A stretch of 16,531 bases of DNA from Perkinsus olseni (lineage: Eukaryota > Perkinsozoa > Perkinsida > Perkinsidae): positions 1-16,531 of the forward strand of contig JABANP010000809.1 of assembly GCA_013115135.1 (NCBI GenBank). Direction: 5' to 3'. The translations under genes and the position numbers were made by a program. The notes below the pieces were generated by a model. The model had not been told where the DNA came from and did no database searches. It saw only the letters and a program-made list of their open reading frames with translations. This document shows positions 1 to 9,206 of the stretch, in pieces. Position 1 is the stretch's first letter, and each line of letters starts with the position of its first letter.

Positions 1-2562
1 GGGAGATACCAGTGGTGCGGAAGGGCCGCAACGACATCGTCTTGTCCGCGGATGGACGTAAGATATCCGGCAACGCGTTCAAGCAGCTCCCGGGCAGCTT
101 CGTTCTGCATCATGGCACGATACTCGTCAACAGCGACATGTCGGCTCTTGGAAGGTATGATGTATGCCCTCAAGGCGTGTCCACAATTACATCACATTTT
201 TAATGGAGTGTGCCGAGCTTGCAGCTTGTACATGACGACGCCTGGACTAGGCAACATGGTGCCTCATCATCCGGGCTAGTTTGCTGTAGAAAGCCTGCAC
301 TGTGTTATCGATGTCACAGCAACGTCGTCACCTGTGATGATGCAGAGCCATTTCAGTCCAATCGCATCCTGTCTAGGGGCAGGTCTTGGCGCGCCGGCAT
401 TGACGACAGCCGGCAGTCTTGCCACTACACTACAGCTCGCTCGTAAACGGCGAGCTGCCGCCGCCGCGGTATAGTATTGCTTATGATCACGGCTCTTTGC
501 TTGTGAGGGAGGCTCGCGACTTTGGTGACCCCGCCCATGGCATGTGGAACATCTACCCGACGGAGGAATTGAACATCTACACAGACGCCTCGTCCATTGC
601 GTTCGGCGCCGTGTTATGCATAGGCAGAGACCGTGCTTGAGGACGGCACTTGGCTTCTGGCTTCTCCGAGAAAGCACGTGACACATCAACGTCACCGAGT
701 TGAAGGCTGTGATAAGGGGGCTTGAAAGCTACTATATCAACTTGGAATCTCTGAAGACGTGATCATCGTCACTATCGCAAGTTGGTTATCTTGTGGCATC
801 AATTAGATTTTCCGAACTGAGGAAGCAGCCGCCAAACGCGATGGAGGGTCGTTGCATGTCAATTGCGAGCTGATACCGGACCCATACAATCCCGAACATG
901 CTTTGCTTCGTGGCCCAGCAAACATTAGCTTCGCGGAGGATTTTGACTCAATTTTGTTGTGTTCTTTGAAGCAGTGCGGTTTGCATCTTGTTCTATCTTT
1001 GATGAGCCACACTTTGTTGAAGGCACACACGCCGAGGCGTGTGCCCAATTTTCCCTGGTAGAAATTAAGAATGACTCGAAAAGTGATTCAGTTCCGCGAA
1101 TATTCAGCGGGTTGGCCTGATACCTGCGGCTTCAACGTTTTGAGGTTGCTGTAGCGTATAGAGGCATCAGTGAATGGCGTATCATCTCACGACATGTCGT
1201 GTTTCCCGTGGCACCGACTCGATCCTCAGATACCTTTCGCCCTCTAAGCTAAAACTGGAGTCGAAGGGAGTCGCCAGTGTGCATGCGAGGGTAGCGAATT
1301 TGATCGACATCAACCCGGAGCTCTCCCATGGTGAGTCTGTTGTTGATAAAATTTCGAGATGGTTTCTCGTTCTTCGTCCATGACAAGTGTTCATGGCCAA
1401 CTGGCTCGGGATACGCGCTCTCTTACCTGTTCGTACCAGCGAATCACGGCTGGGGTAACTTGCGGTTGAATACTGTAAGCTTCACGGCGCTGCTAAACGG
1501 AATGGGTATCTCACAGTGTAAAATATTCATCCTATCTTGTAGCTAGATGGCTCGATGATTCTAGCATCTTCATAATGTTTATGGATGCTTTGACGGATAC
1601 CCGGGGGGATTGGATTTTCCAACCGGGAATTGTGATTGTTGTGCAGAAAACGTTTGCGGTGCTCTAGAGAAGGCCTTTGTCGAAGCGAATCCCCACTGCC
1701 AAGAGGTGAGTACCACACCATCCGGTACTCCTGGATTGTTCCTATTGATACAGTAGGTTATCACCCGAACGTTGACAGGAGATGCCGTTGCCGAAAGTGA
1801 TGTGGAGAATGACGAAGTTTTCACGGAACATTACGAGAAGTTGAAAGTAGGGGATTTCTGTATGCCCCTTTCTTTGCAAGCATGCGATAACTGCAGGACT
1901 GGGCGTGGAGATTCGGCTCGACTCCTGAGTTTTCCCACAACATGACGGGCAGAGTTGACGGTGTTGCTAATTTCGATGTGAGGGGCTTCATGGGGGGGGC
2001 ACTGCAACGGAAGGACATCATTGGGGTTCCCTCTAGGTCGGGTCTTTCGTCTCTACGGTCGGAATCAGGCGTGTTCAGAGTGAAGAAGTTTAACTTTCTT
2101 TTTGCTCTGCTCATTGCAAGATGTTAGAGTAGGGAGTTGGGGCTGTGCGCGGGGCTTTGGCTTCGAGAACTTGGAAAAATCACTTCTCCCGCTCGACTTT
2201 GCCGCGCATGATGCGACTCTGTTCAAAACCTAAGTTTGATCATTGCAGGTTCATCTCGACGTTATTAAGGGTCGTATCGTCGAATGCCGTGTCTTTACTG
2301 ATGCTCTCTACCCTGACGTCATTGGTATTCTCGAGGAAGCGCTCCGAGGGGCTACGTAAGCCTTCACTAGACTAGCTGGCGGTCTTGTTAGGAGTTGTCG
2401 AGCTCCTCTTGGCCGGTGGTCAACAGGTACTCTGCAGAGTCGATAAGAGAAGCGCTCGAATCGACTGTGATTTTCGGGAGGACTGCGGCGGGCGAAGGCG
2501 GCGAGATACTGGTGAAGTCCTTTTCACGATGGTTGACTTCTGAGATTTCTAAGGCGGGCTGA
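1..2562 (+). CDS. lplA: Lipoate-protein ligase A, 3' seven exons (5' end outside window)
   Basis: Spliced gene. Exons are 1-154, 1230-1330, 1647-1705, 1757-1846, 1897-1977, 2249-2355 and 2427-2562 (TGA). All introns are GT-AG and all phases agree, giving 241 residues in the window. The enzyme activates lipoate with ATP and attaches it to a lysine of lipoyl domains (E2 and H proteins), usually in mitochondria or plastid. Seen: a GRND motif (24-35), the KISGNA motif holding the lipoyl-AMP-binding lysine (codon 60-62), and HHGT (108-119). The exon 1/2 join gives RYLSPSK, followed by LESKGVASV and RVANL. The exon 4/5 join gives KLKDWAWRFGSTPEF. Exons 6-7 match the C-terminal accessory domain (VFTDALYP, then TYSAESIREAL). 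The family is usually about 330-400 residues, so roughly 100 N-terminal residues, including any targeting peptide, lie upstream. Donors are mostly GTGAGT or GTAAG type; exon 3 to 4 could use an alternative junction, but the chosen one is in phase and fits the family. Confidence 0.9.
470..935 (+). mobile_element. Degraded retroelement RNase H fragment inside lplA intron 1
   Basis: Three reading frames in succession show pieces of an RNase H domain of the retrotransposon type. NIYTDASSIAFGAVL lies in one frame, with the catalytic Asp at 584-586. HINVTELKAVIRGL follows at 682-723 in a second frame, with the catalytic Glu at 697-699. Near 759-935 in a third frame come VIIV and LIPDPYNPEHALLRGP, the usual C-terminal end of this domain. 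At least two frameshifts and in-frame stops (for example near 804) show that it is dead. The order and spacing match the RT-RNase H part of Ty3/gypsy-like polyproteins, although a DIRS-like source cannot be excluded. It lies in the same orientation as the host gene. No LTR or RT core was seen in the intron. Confidence 0.7.
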
Positions 2563-2859
2563 AGGCCAAGAATTCGTCAAGCCGGCCGCTCTGCTTCTGA
2601 TGTGTTTCAAGAGTACGATCACTGTAATGTCTCTGGTTGAGTCAATGGAGGAGAATTGAATGAGAGCTAGCACAACAGTACACTGGACAGCGGGATCGCA
2701 CCCCCGGACGACGATCTGTGGTTTGTCGGCTCTACTCGTTCGCTCTAGATACCGAAGAAGTACTCCTCATCTTCCTAACCTTGAAGAGGCAGCGACTCTG
2801 TGCGTATCCGGCTTGGTTGGTTCATCCCTCGGCCGTCGTAATAGAGCAGAGCACTAGAT
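2563..2859. other. Intergenic, lplA 3' flank; no gene recognised
   Basis: Short overlapping open frames occur here (for example 2660-2857), but none has a recognisable motif, a signal peptide or a convincing splice context. I see no RNA gene. Confidence 0.5.
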
Positions 2860-3256
2860 CAACGTCATTCTATTCCATTTATGTTTGCAAATTCTCATCT
2901 CCCGTTGGTTGCTCGGCAGCTCAAGCGCTGTGTTCAATACACGTATCGGCGATATGGTGTCGCTACTGGGTGGAAGCATGTGTTGCGGTGCCGGAGAAAC
3001 CAGCCTCCCGATGAGATCTTCCTCCCCGGTAGCCGTGTCCGGATAGTGGGTGAGAAAAAAAGAGAATATCTGAGTTAATTGGTGTTACTGCGTGAAGGGA
3101 AGCGTCACGTCCGCTGACTCCGACATCGACGGAAGATTCGGCCGCCCGGAAGGTTTTTGAATCTCGCTCATCCTTAAACACGGTGAGCTCACCTCAGACT
3201 GTGTCGTCAGACCGATCGACCGGTTGCGGTTTTCCCTCTCTTCCCCGTCTTCGCTT
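2860..3256 (+). promoter_or_regulatory. 5' flank of type B gene, shared with the 10752 paralogue
   Basis: Two blocks match the flank of the gene at 10752. The first (about 2880-2930, ending in the AAGCGCTG stretch) matches about 10388-10433. The second (3111-3200, starting CCGCTGACTCC and including GGCCGCCCGGAAGG) matches 10616-10700. The interval between the blocks is almost the same length in both copies (about 180 bp), but its sequence differs: the other copy holds the palindrome array and this one does not. The second block probably contains the promoter or 5' UTR. A 12-bp even palindrome GGTGAGCTCACC lies at 3182-3193. Confidence 0.5.
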
Positions 3257-3690
3257 ATGCGCTTCATCTACTTCGCTGCTGTGTTGGGTAGCATCCTGGG
3301 CTCTGTATCTTGCAGTATCAAGCCTATTTTTGAAGACAGCGGTTTTGGCCGATATGCGCATTGCGCATTGCGCAAGCCCACCTAGATGCAGTACGCCAGA
3401 GCAAAGCGAGAAATGAAGTCAGTCGTGCCGTTTACGGAAGGCTGGCTGGAAGAAGATATTCAACGCTGTTGAACAACACAGCGAATGGGACGAGACTGGT
3501 AGCTACCGCGGCCTTTGACCCTGAGTTCAGAAAGGTGCACATGAAGTTTTGGGAAGGCGAAGATAAGAAAGTCGAGCCGGACATCTTATCTTCTTCTTTC
3601 CACTATCTACCTACACCGGGTTGGCAGGATTCCCAATATCCCGGTAATTCCCGAATCGCGACACCTGCCTTGGGGCTTCCTGTCATGTGA
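3257..3690 (+). pseudogene. Type B secreted-family pseudogene (frameshifted, 3' truncated)
   Basis: The ATG at 3257 begins a hydrophobic leader (MRFIYFAAVLGSILGSVSCS) very close to that of the gene at 10752. This frame stops at TAG 3383-3385. The family body continues in another frame from about 3370 to TGA 3688-3690, with the family motif LNNTANGTRLVA, then FW, KKVEPD and PGWQD. The break coincides with a 7-nt unit GCGCATT repeated at 3356-3362 and 3363-3369, plus a partial GCGCA. Two extra units (14 nt) account for the observed frame change. The C-terminal part of the family (KSFNxKFG to IGGKxxRM) is missing, and no match to it appears in the next kilobase. A GTGAGT donor-like site at 3687-3692 leaves open an intron with a distant exon, but decay is simpler. 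The family function is unknown. Confidence 0.75.
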
Positions 3691-3768
3691 GTGATATATA
3701 ATGCAATATCGGGAAGGTCTTATTTATTACATGCTGCCACAGCATACTGCCTCGTGGAATGAATAAGC

Positions 3769-3783
3769 CCTGCAAATTGCAGG
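3769..3783. repeat. Single-base-centred palindrome (7-bp arms)
   Basis: Arms CCTGCAA and TTGCAGG are exact reverse complements separated by one A at 3776. Confidence 0.8.
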
Positions 3784-3824
3784 CTGCAATCCAAGTTTCG
3801 GGTAGAATGACACGTAGGTAGAGG

Positions 3825-3839
3825 TGCTCTACTAGAGCA
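3825..3839. repeat. Single-base-centred palindrome (7-bp arms)
   Basis: Arms TGCTCTA and TAGAGCA surround a single C at 3832. It lies 41 bp after the previous element. Confidence 0.8.
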
Positions 3840-4560
3840 GAAAACCGTAGAAGGTCGTGTTAGCACGTAAAACCAACCGCGCACGCCCGTCTGATCGATT
3901 TACTTACTTCGCTCCCGAGACCATGAAACCGTGTTTAGAAGCCTCGTTTTCAACGTTGGCGACCGTTCTACGAATATTAGGATTGCTGCACAAGTGATAT
4001 TGCATTGTATTCGATCAGTTCGTGTCTTTTTCGCAATTTCCACTCTTTCGTCGAATTTCATCACTTCATTTTCCATTTCCGAAATTTCTGGAATTTCCAC
4101 GAGCGGAAATTTCAGGAATTCCAGCTTTCGACAACCCTGTCGATTATGTTGGGTAGAGTCTGAGCAAGCATCACATACTCGCGAGCCGCTGGAAAATGAG
4201 AAAGATGGAGCGGCGACACGATCGATACGAATTATAGCACTTTGCTACTAGTCGCATCGATTAAGCAACTTGCACGCGAAGCAGCACATGTTGACAGGTG
4301 CTCCTGCTCACTTGCAGCATCTAATGAGTGAAGTGCTAAGTCCATGTTAGTAATATATGTCCCACTTAAGCCATTTGGCCGCGTGGTTAACTTGTATACT
4401 TGCGAACTGAATTTAATGCATTTGAGTGGTATCATTCACATGGTGTGAATCACAAGATGTTGAAGGAAAGCTTGACAATCTGTCTGATTGGTAATCAGTG
4501 ATTGCACTGCATGTCAATGCTACAGAAAGTCTCCAACTGAGCACATCGGCAAGAGTCTAC

Positions 4561-4596
4561 CTTAGTTAGACTTAGTTAGACTTAGTCAGACTAAGT
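4561..4596. repeat. Decamer tandem repeat ending in a palindrome
   Basis: CTTAGTTAGA occurs twice (4561-4580) and once with one change (CTTAGTCAGA, 4581-4590). The changed copy forms a palindrome at 4580-4596 with arms ACTTAGTC and GACTAAGT around a single A at 4588. Confidence 0.8.
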
Positions 4597-4954
4597 AAGT
4601 CGGGACCGTTAGCGTTGGAGTATAAACTCACACACACAAGATGTTGAGAAGATGTTGACAACTGGAATCTTCCTTACAAATTTTGTAAGCGGTTTTGTGA
4701 AAGTTGTATTGTGTAGTTGTAGGTTTTGTAATAGAAAACCATGAGTAAATAAATGAGAAATTTATAAATTGGCAAGAAAATATGAAGAAAGTGTTATTTT
4801 TCGTGTAATGTCTGTTGGATGTCGTAGTTCCAAAAGCCATCCGTGGCCAAAGGAATGGTGAAACATCGCTCGCCATAGAAACACAATAGGAAATCGATCG
4901 CACGATCATCGTTTCAGTCGAGCAATTGCCGTTTATCCTCACGTCCCTTTTTTC

Positions 4955-5560
4955 ATGATGCGCGTTATACTCATTCCCGCCCTGTGCAGCAGCATCTTCG
5001 CCTCCGTATGGGGCCGCCTTCAAGGGAAAGTTCTCGGGAAAATGGCCGCTCGTCATGATGAGCGGTGGAGAAAAGAAATCATGATGAGTGCCGAAGAGCT
5101 GAGAGGACAACTTGTTCATGATCTTGAAGAAAGAGTGCGTGGGCACAGGTATGTAACGCGCCCGAATAACACGATCAACGGCAGAAGTCTAATGGCTGAG
5201 CTAACTTTCTTCAACTCTACCGATAAGGCACGCTTGACGTTTTGGGGCTCGAAGGTCACGGGTGCTAGTCCGCACGCCATTTTCATATTTTCTCTTGGGA
5301 TTAACCCAAGCTTATATCAAGTCGTGCATTCGGGGATCTCTCTTCCCTTCGGTGAATCAATCGAAATTAAGGCCACTCCCGACATCAAGAAGCGCCCGGA
5401 GATGATCAAGAGTTTCAACAAGAAGTTCGGTGATTTCTTCAAGGCCCTGGAAAGTGACTTCAAGAGGGTGTTCTTCACTCCCTCCAGAAAGGGCAAGGAT
5501 AACGATTATATTGATTTGCCCATTGGTGATCAGCCGATTCGTTTGTTCTACGACTGCTAA
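4955..5560 (+). CDS. Type A small secreted protein, unknown function
   Basis: Intronless, 201 residues. Residues 1-20 are a typical signal peptide (MMRVILIPALCSSIFASVWG). A basic, probably helical stretch (30-62) follows. The family core is YVTRPNNTINGRSLMAEL (66-83), FF and LTFW (94-97). The C-terminal module is IKSFNKKFGDFFKALESDF (151-169), VFFTPSR (172-178) and an IG..PIR.FY ending. N-X-T sequons sit at N71 and N87. The paralogue at 15002 is the closest relative; type B genes share only the core and the C-terminal module. I recognise no enzyme or adhesion domain, so function is unknown; export is inferred from the leader. The first of two consecutive ATG codons was taken as start; the paralogue keeps both. 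A C-terminal Cys is the last residue. Confidence 0.88.
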   Translation: MMRVILIPALCSSIFASVWGRLQGKVLGKMAARHDERWRKEIMMSAEELRGQLVHDLEERVRGHRYVTRPNNTINGRSLMAELTFFNSTDKARLTFWGSKVTGASPHAIFIFSLGINPSLYQVVHSGISLPFGESIEIKATPDIKKRPEMIKSFNKKFGDFFKALESDFKRVFFTPSRKGKDNDYIDLPIGDQPIRLFYDC

Positions 5561-5573
5561 GATGAGTGAGTGC

Positions 5574-5620
5574 AAGGTGTGATTGAAGACATGCCCTCTG
5601 ATTTTCTGTTGGTTGTATCG
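5574..5620 (+). promoter_or_regulatory. Conserved 3' flank block of the secreted family
   Basis: Just after the stop codon, AAGGTGTGATTGAAGAC and then CCTCTGAT, CTGTTGGTTGTAT recur at 11411-11456 and 15614-15657. Conservation outside the coding region in both subtypes suggests a 3' UTR or processing signal, or recent shared ancestry. Confidence 0.5.
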
Positions 5621-6139
5621 TCTCCGTTGTTACTTACTACCAGTGAGATTGATAACAGACTTATTGCTGTGCCCTTACTCAAGCTCTGAGTTTCGTTAGA
5701 TCCTTTCCACTATCAGACACGACAGCCGGGCCACCTCTAGATACGGAACTGCTCCATAGGAACATGACATACCAGTCTCTGCGCTGTCCCCCTCTATACT
5801 CCGCAAGGAGTTTCAGCAGGAGGACGATCTACTCCGCATCTGCACTTGCAAGGTTCCGCGAGGACTGTGTTTCGACCATCACCTTCATGGTATCTAAGCT
5901 CCTCATTACCAGGCCGATTACTCTACTGACGAGTCAGTGAGATGGTACTTTCTTAAATGCGTGCAGTCGCTATCTATTCACGATCGATTCAACTATTCGG
6001 TGGCTACGTGACGACCGTCTTCACCAACCGCATAAAACTGGTTCATCGGCATTATTCATGCAATAGAAGAGGTCGAACCGAGAGAGAAACGCCCAGACGT
6101 GTGATCCTGCTACCACTTTCCCATGTCAAATGCGTACCA
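5621..6139. other. Spacer between type A gene and tRNA-Ser (copy 1)
   Basis: No gene is seen. The spacer aligns in patches with 15658-16246. A stretch near 5921-5940 (ACTGAC, GA, GTCAGT) is a small hairpin with a two-base loop. Confidence 0.6.
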
Positions 6140-6221
6140 GACAGCGTGTCCGAGTGGTTAAGGAGGTGGACTCGAAATCCACTAGGCTCCGCCTGCGCAG
6201 GTTCGAATCCTGCCGCTGTCG
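6140..6221 (+). tRNA. tRNA-Ser (CGA)
   Basis: 82 nt with full class II tRNA geometry. The acceptor stem is GACAGCG with CGCTGTC, and the discriminator is G at 6221. The anticodon stem GTGGA/TCCAC encloses loop CTCGAAA, giving anticodon CGA. A long variable arm (GGC/GCC) is typical of serine tRNAs. The T arm is GCAGG-TTCGAAT-CCTGC. Internal pol III boxes are intact: A box TGTCCGAGTGG at 6147-6157 and B box GGTTCGAATCC at 6200-6210. No run of four or more T follows within the next 30 nt, so the terminator is unusual or farther away. No CCA is encoded and there is no intron. Confidence 0.95.
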
Positions 6222-6432
6222 GGTCGATGATTTGGTCGAGATGTGGTTTATTCGTCCTTAGTTGTAGGCTACAGTCAGAACTGTTCGAGAGAAATGATGG
6301 TATGAGCATTGTTATGCGGCCGAACCCGTGCAAGAATTCGTCGTTAGCGCTATTGCATGATGGCTTCTCACACAAGTTCGGTCGTCAGTCCGTAAGGGGG
6401 AGATATGATAAGGAGTAGGTATGAACAGAACT

Positions 6433-6517
6433 TCGAGTGTCGCTGTGCCCGAGCTGAGTCGAGTGTCGCTGTGCCCGAGCTGGGTCGAGTGTCGCTGTGC
6501 CCGAGCTGAGTCGAGTG
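6433..6517. repeat. 26-bp minisatellite, 3.3 copies
   Basis: The unit begins TCGAGTGTCGCTGTGCCCGA and is 26 bp long. Copies are at 6433-6458, 6459-6484 and 6485-6510, with a partial TCGAGTG to 6517. Copies differ at one site (GCTGAG versus GCTGGG). Confidence 0.95.
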
Positions 6518-6568
6518 GGCCGACGACAGGGAGCCATTAACAACCGGGCATTTGGTTAACCAGCAGGG

Positions 6569-6587
6569 CTGAGCCCCGGGGGCTCAG
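6569..6587. repeat. Single-base-centred palindrome (9-bp arms)
   Basis: Arms CTGAGCCCC and GGGGCTCAG surround one G at 6578. A smaller similar element (arms AACTAG/CTAGTT around C) lies at 6623-6635. Confidence 0.85.
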
Positions 6588-7056
6588 TAAGCAACATTCT
6601 CCCAAACCCTTATTGCTAGTTAAACTAGCCTAGTTCGCTTCAAAGTGAAGTATTGGATGGATGAGGGCGCATCATGAGCCTGCTGCGTCCCCAGCTGCAC
6701 GCTACTCTCCTGAGCCATGATGGGGTCGCAGCACCAGTGTCCGTACCCAGTCTGCGCAACCCAGATGTCGTGGTGTTGCTTTTCAGGGATGTGTCAAACT
6801 CGACAAATATGACTTTAGTGGAATCTTGGGGTCTTATCTTTTTCCTCACAAAGATGCTCACCGCACACATCATCGACAAACCCCCTTCATACGGTGAAAA
6901 TCCGGTACAATGAGGTCACAATTGGGTGGGGACATCAAGACAGCTAAATGGTTCTCTTCGAAGAGGACTAGGAGATGTTGAGATAATCTCCTCACGAAAT
7001 GTGGGATAGACTAGACATGGACAGCGGAAGTGGATGTGGGCGTTGACTGAGATGCA

Positions 7057-7096
7057 GATGGCCATAGCCTCTGGCCATCGGCCTCTGGCCCAGAGG
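7057..7096. repeat. Hairpin plus single-base-centred palindrome in subtilisin 3' flank
   Basis: A stem GATGGCCA/TGGCCATC with a 7-nt loop (7057-7079) is followed by arms CCTCTGG and CCAGAGG around a single C at 7089 (7082-7096). Both lie within 51 nt past the subtilisin stop codon, so the transcript would probably contain them in its 3' UTR. Confidence 0.75.
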
Positions 7097-7107
7097 GAGC
7101 TGGTCGG

Positions 7108-8526
7108 CTATCCAAGGGCCATACGAACTGCCTCCAGCGCGTCCAATTCCCCGATGTCAGGGAGGTTAAATTGGTTGGGTATACCAGCCGTACGAGAACG
7201 CGTGATGACATCGACTATCTCTGGACCACTTAGATCGAGTGTAGCCAGCAGAGCTGCTACACCGGCAGCGGTGGGGGCAGACGCCGACGTTCCGGAACCA
7301 CTGTCGTATGTGCTTGGAGGGACTGTTGAATTCACATCAATGGCGGGGGCAGCCACTTTAGTGAACGAACCAGCGTCGGAGAAATCGGCCAGAGAGACCT
7401 TCGTATTTGGAGATGAGGTGCTGCCAGTGATGCAGAGCATAGGCATGGTCTTGGCAAACTGACAAGGGTAGATTGTATAGCCTTCGTCCAAGTTGTCCCC
7501 GTAGTTGCCAGAAGCAACAACTGCGAGATGCCCGGTAGCAGTGGCCTTCTCCCATGCCTTCTCCGCGGCTTTAGTCGTATTCGGAGCCCCATACGAATGA
7601 GAGGATACTGTTGCATTCATTTTCACCGCGTAGTCGAGTGCTCTCAGCTCATCGCTGAGAAGGCACCAGCCAAACTCATCACAGATCCTCAAAATCATCA
7701 ACTCCACGTTGAGCTCTAGGGGGTCGGCATTTGCCACACCGGCGATTCCAATACGGTTGTTGGTCTGAGCTGCCGCTATCCCGGCACAGAATGTGCCGTG
7801 ACCCAGACCATCGGTAAGTTTATTAGTGTTAGTGATGAAGTCGTAACCGATAGATCCGTCAGCCGGGTTCTTCCAGAACTGATTAACAAGATCCGGGTGC
7901 TCCATTTCAACCCCGGAGTCGACAATTGCCAATACCACTTTTTTCAGCCTTCGCTTGGCTTCCCTAACCGCTCGCCAAGCAGCACCGATGCGAATGACCT
8001 CAAGGTTGCTCTGGCAGGCCGAGATGGGATCGTTGGTATACAGCTGAACATTAGTGAGAATGCGGTTGCCACCAGTACAGTCGCTTGGCCCATGGAGGGA
8101 AGCCTTTCCTCGGTTAAGAGCTGGCATTAGGGCGAACCCAGAGTCGGGCTCGCAAGTGAAGTCGATACCGAGCGTATCTTTGGCCTTCTTCAAGTAGCTG
8201 AGTATTTGGTCGTAACTTGCCGAGCATTCAGATCTCACAATCTGGACCCCAATAGCCGTCAAGTCATAGATCATTCCTTCCTGTGCGAAGCATTTCTCAC
8301 ACTCGTGGTCGTCTGGGTTCAAATAGCGTAACCTTGCAGCACCGGAGACAGCGGCGGCCTGTGCCATCATCTTCGGTAAAAGACGGATGTCCAGTGACGT
8401 CCCAGTGTGAGACACCGTAACCAGCGTACGACGGGAGGCAGCCTCGCCGAAGGCTAATAGGACCGGAGAGATCACCAACGAGTATGCCAGATGCATCAGC
8501 ATGACTCTATATGTCATATAGTACAT
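7108..8526 (-). CDS. Secreted subtilisin-like serine protease (S8 family)
   Basis: Intronless, 472 residues; TAG at 7108-7110 and ATG at 8524-8526, with an in-frame stop three codons upstream, so this is the first possible ATG. A hydrophobic leader spans about residues 9-30 (M9 or M11 could be the true start). Residues 31-170 look like a Cys-containing prodomain. The catalytic domain carries the whole S8 set: Asp203 in LAIVDSGVEMEHPDL, His243 in GHGTFCAG, oxyanion Asn341 in ASGNYG, and Ser414 in SGTSASAP. The protein would cleave peptide bonds in the secretory path or outside the cell after removal of the leader and propeptide. Oddities: HGTFCAG instead of the usual HGTHVAG, and GTSASAP instead of GTSMAAP; neither removes a catalytic residue. 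Perkinsus species are known to encode such proteases (perkinsins). Neighbouring genes do not suggest a pathway. Confidence 0.93.
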   Translation of the reverse strand: MYYMTYRVMLMHLAYSLVISPVLLAFGEAASRRTLVTVSHTGTSLDIRLLPKMMAQAAAVSGAARLRYLNPDDHECEKCFAQEGMIYDLTAIGVQIVRSECSASYDQILSYLKKAKDTLGIDFTCEPDSGFALMPALNRGKASLHGPSDCTGGNRILTNVQLYTNDPISACQSNLEVIRIGAAWRAVREAKRRLKKVVLAIVDSGVEMEHPDLVNQFWKNPADGSIGYDFITNTNKLTDGLGHGTFCAGIAAAQTNNRIGIAGVANADPLELNVELMILRICDEFGWCLLSDELRALDYAVKMNATVSSHSYGAPNTTKAAEKAWEKATATGHLAVVASGNYGDNLDEGYTIYPCQFAKTMPMLCITGSTSSPNTKVSLADFSDAGSFTKVAAPAIDVNSTVPPSTYDSGSGTSASAPTAAGVAALLATLDLSGPEIVDVITRSRTAGIPNQFNLPDIGELDALEAVRMALG

Positions 8527-9206
8527 GACAGCTCAACTGAGGGAACGAAACGATCGCGCTCCATGAATAGTTGTAACGATTCGACCGGGCCGCTATTGAG
8601 GATTGCTGCACTTAGTCTGCCCGGCCCTGGCATCCACGTGACATAGATGGCAGAACAAAGCAGAAGCCAGAACTTCTGCTTTGTGGTATGGACTAACTCG
8701 GTGCAGTGTAGCTATTTGAGATGGGGCCCAAAGAAAGCTAAAACCGGACCTGAGAGGGGCCGGCTTAAAACTGATCTCGTTCCGGACTTCAAGCGTATGT
8801 TCAATAGCGTGACAAGGAACGGCGTGTTCGCTGGAGCAAACGTACGTGCAGCTAGCGAAGGCGTATAGAGGGTAGGGTTGGGATTTATAATACGCAGCAG
8901 CAATGAGGGTAGTTGTCATGCTGGTGAATATGAGGCAGGATTGCCGACTTCGCCAGTGGGGATTGGGGGATGAGGGATAGAAACTGGTGGTTCCGGTGGG
9001 GGAAGGCTAACTGTCTAGGGGTTATACCATTGTGGACTCGTTGAGGAGTGTCTAGGCGATTTATTATTGTCGACTTGTACGCCGCTGTATCCGGGAGCAT
9101 ATGAAGATTGCCAGTAAAAGCACCATGATAGATCAAGAAACAGCCCCTTTGAACCGATGTTGCAGCTAGAGACCGCGCAGAGAAACCGTGAAGCGAGCTC
9201 AGATCA
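8527..9206. other. Subtilisin 5' flank; no gene recognised
   Basis: Should contain the subtilisin promoter. A perfect 12-bp stem with a 6-nt loop lies at 8655-8684. A + strand open stretch at about 8719-8868 (RWGPKKAKTGPERGRLKTDL onward) reads like protein and is followed by a GT, but lacks a recognisable family or clear splice partners. Confidence 0.45.
8655..8684. repeat. Perfect hairpin, 12-bp stem
   Basis: Arms ACAAAGCAGAAG (8655-8666) and CTTCTGCTTTGT (8673-8684) surround loop CCAGAA. It lies about 130 bp upstream of the subtilisin start codon. Confidence 0.85.

Larger units (their letters stand above)
3691..4849. other. Intergenic, AT-rich; no gene recognised
   Basis: Nothing coding is convincing. 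Opposite-strand open frames around 3900-4251 reflect a simple AAATTTC/GGAATTTCC-rich stretch at about 4068-4125 that can fold imperfectly on itself. The region holds three single-base-centred palindromes (3769, 3825, 4580) and a short decamer repeat at 4561-4590. Confidence 0.5.
4850..6221 (+). repeat. Segmental duplicate, copy 1: type A gene plus tRNA-Ser
   Basis: This block matches 14913-16328 in order: a 5' flank with ATGGTGA and ATCGCTCGCC followed by TAGGAAATCGATCG, the secreted-protein gene, a conserved 3' flank (TGTGATT, then GTTGTATC), short shared stretches such as CTCTGCACTTGCA-like and GCAGTCGCTATC, and finally the tRNA-Ser gene. The distance from ATG to tRNA start is 1,185 nt here and 1,245 nt in the other copy. 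The excess there is partly palindromic sequence. Confidence 0.85.
6222..7107. other. Intergenic with minisatellite and palindromes; one doubtful ORF
   Basis: Contains the 26-bp minisatellite (6433-6517), palindromes at 6569 and 6623, and hairpins next to the subtilisin stop. An open frame on + at 6674-6913 (79 residues from ATG, starting MSLLRPQLHATLLSHDG) has protein-like composition, but no motif, signal peptide or homologue that I recognise. I do not call it a gene. Confidence 0.5.

Noticed and set aside
4628..5146. 172-codon open frame on the minus strand
   Set aside because: It overlaps the start of the type A gene on the other strand, is rich in low-complexity residues, and its part over the gene is a shadow.
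5921..5950. CTGACGAG stretch resembling a hammerhead ribozyme core
   Set aside because: The required GAAA segment and closing stems are missing downstream; only a small hairpin remains.
7034..8130. Plus-strand open frames over the subtilisin
   Set aside because: Shadows of the minus-strand protease, which carries all catalytic motifs.
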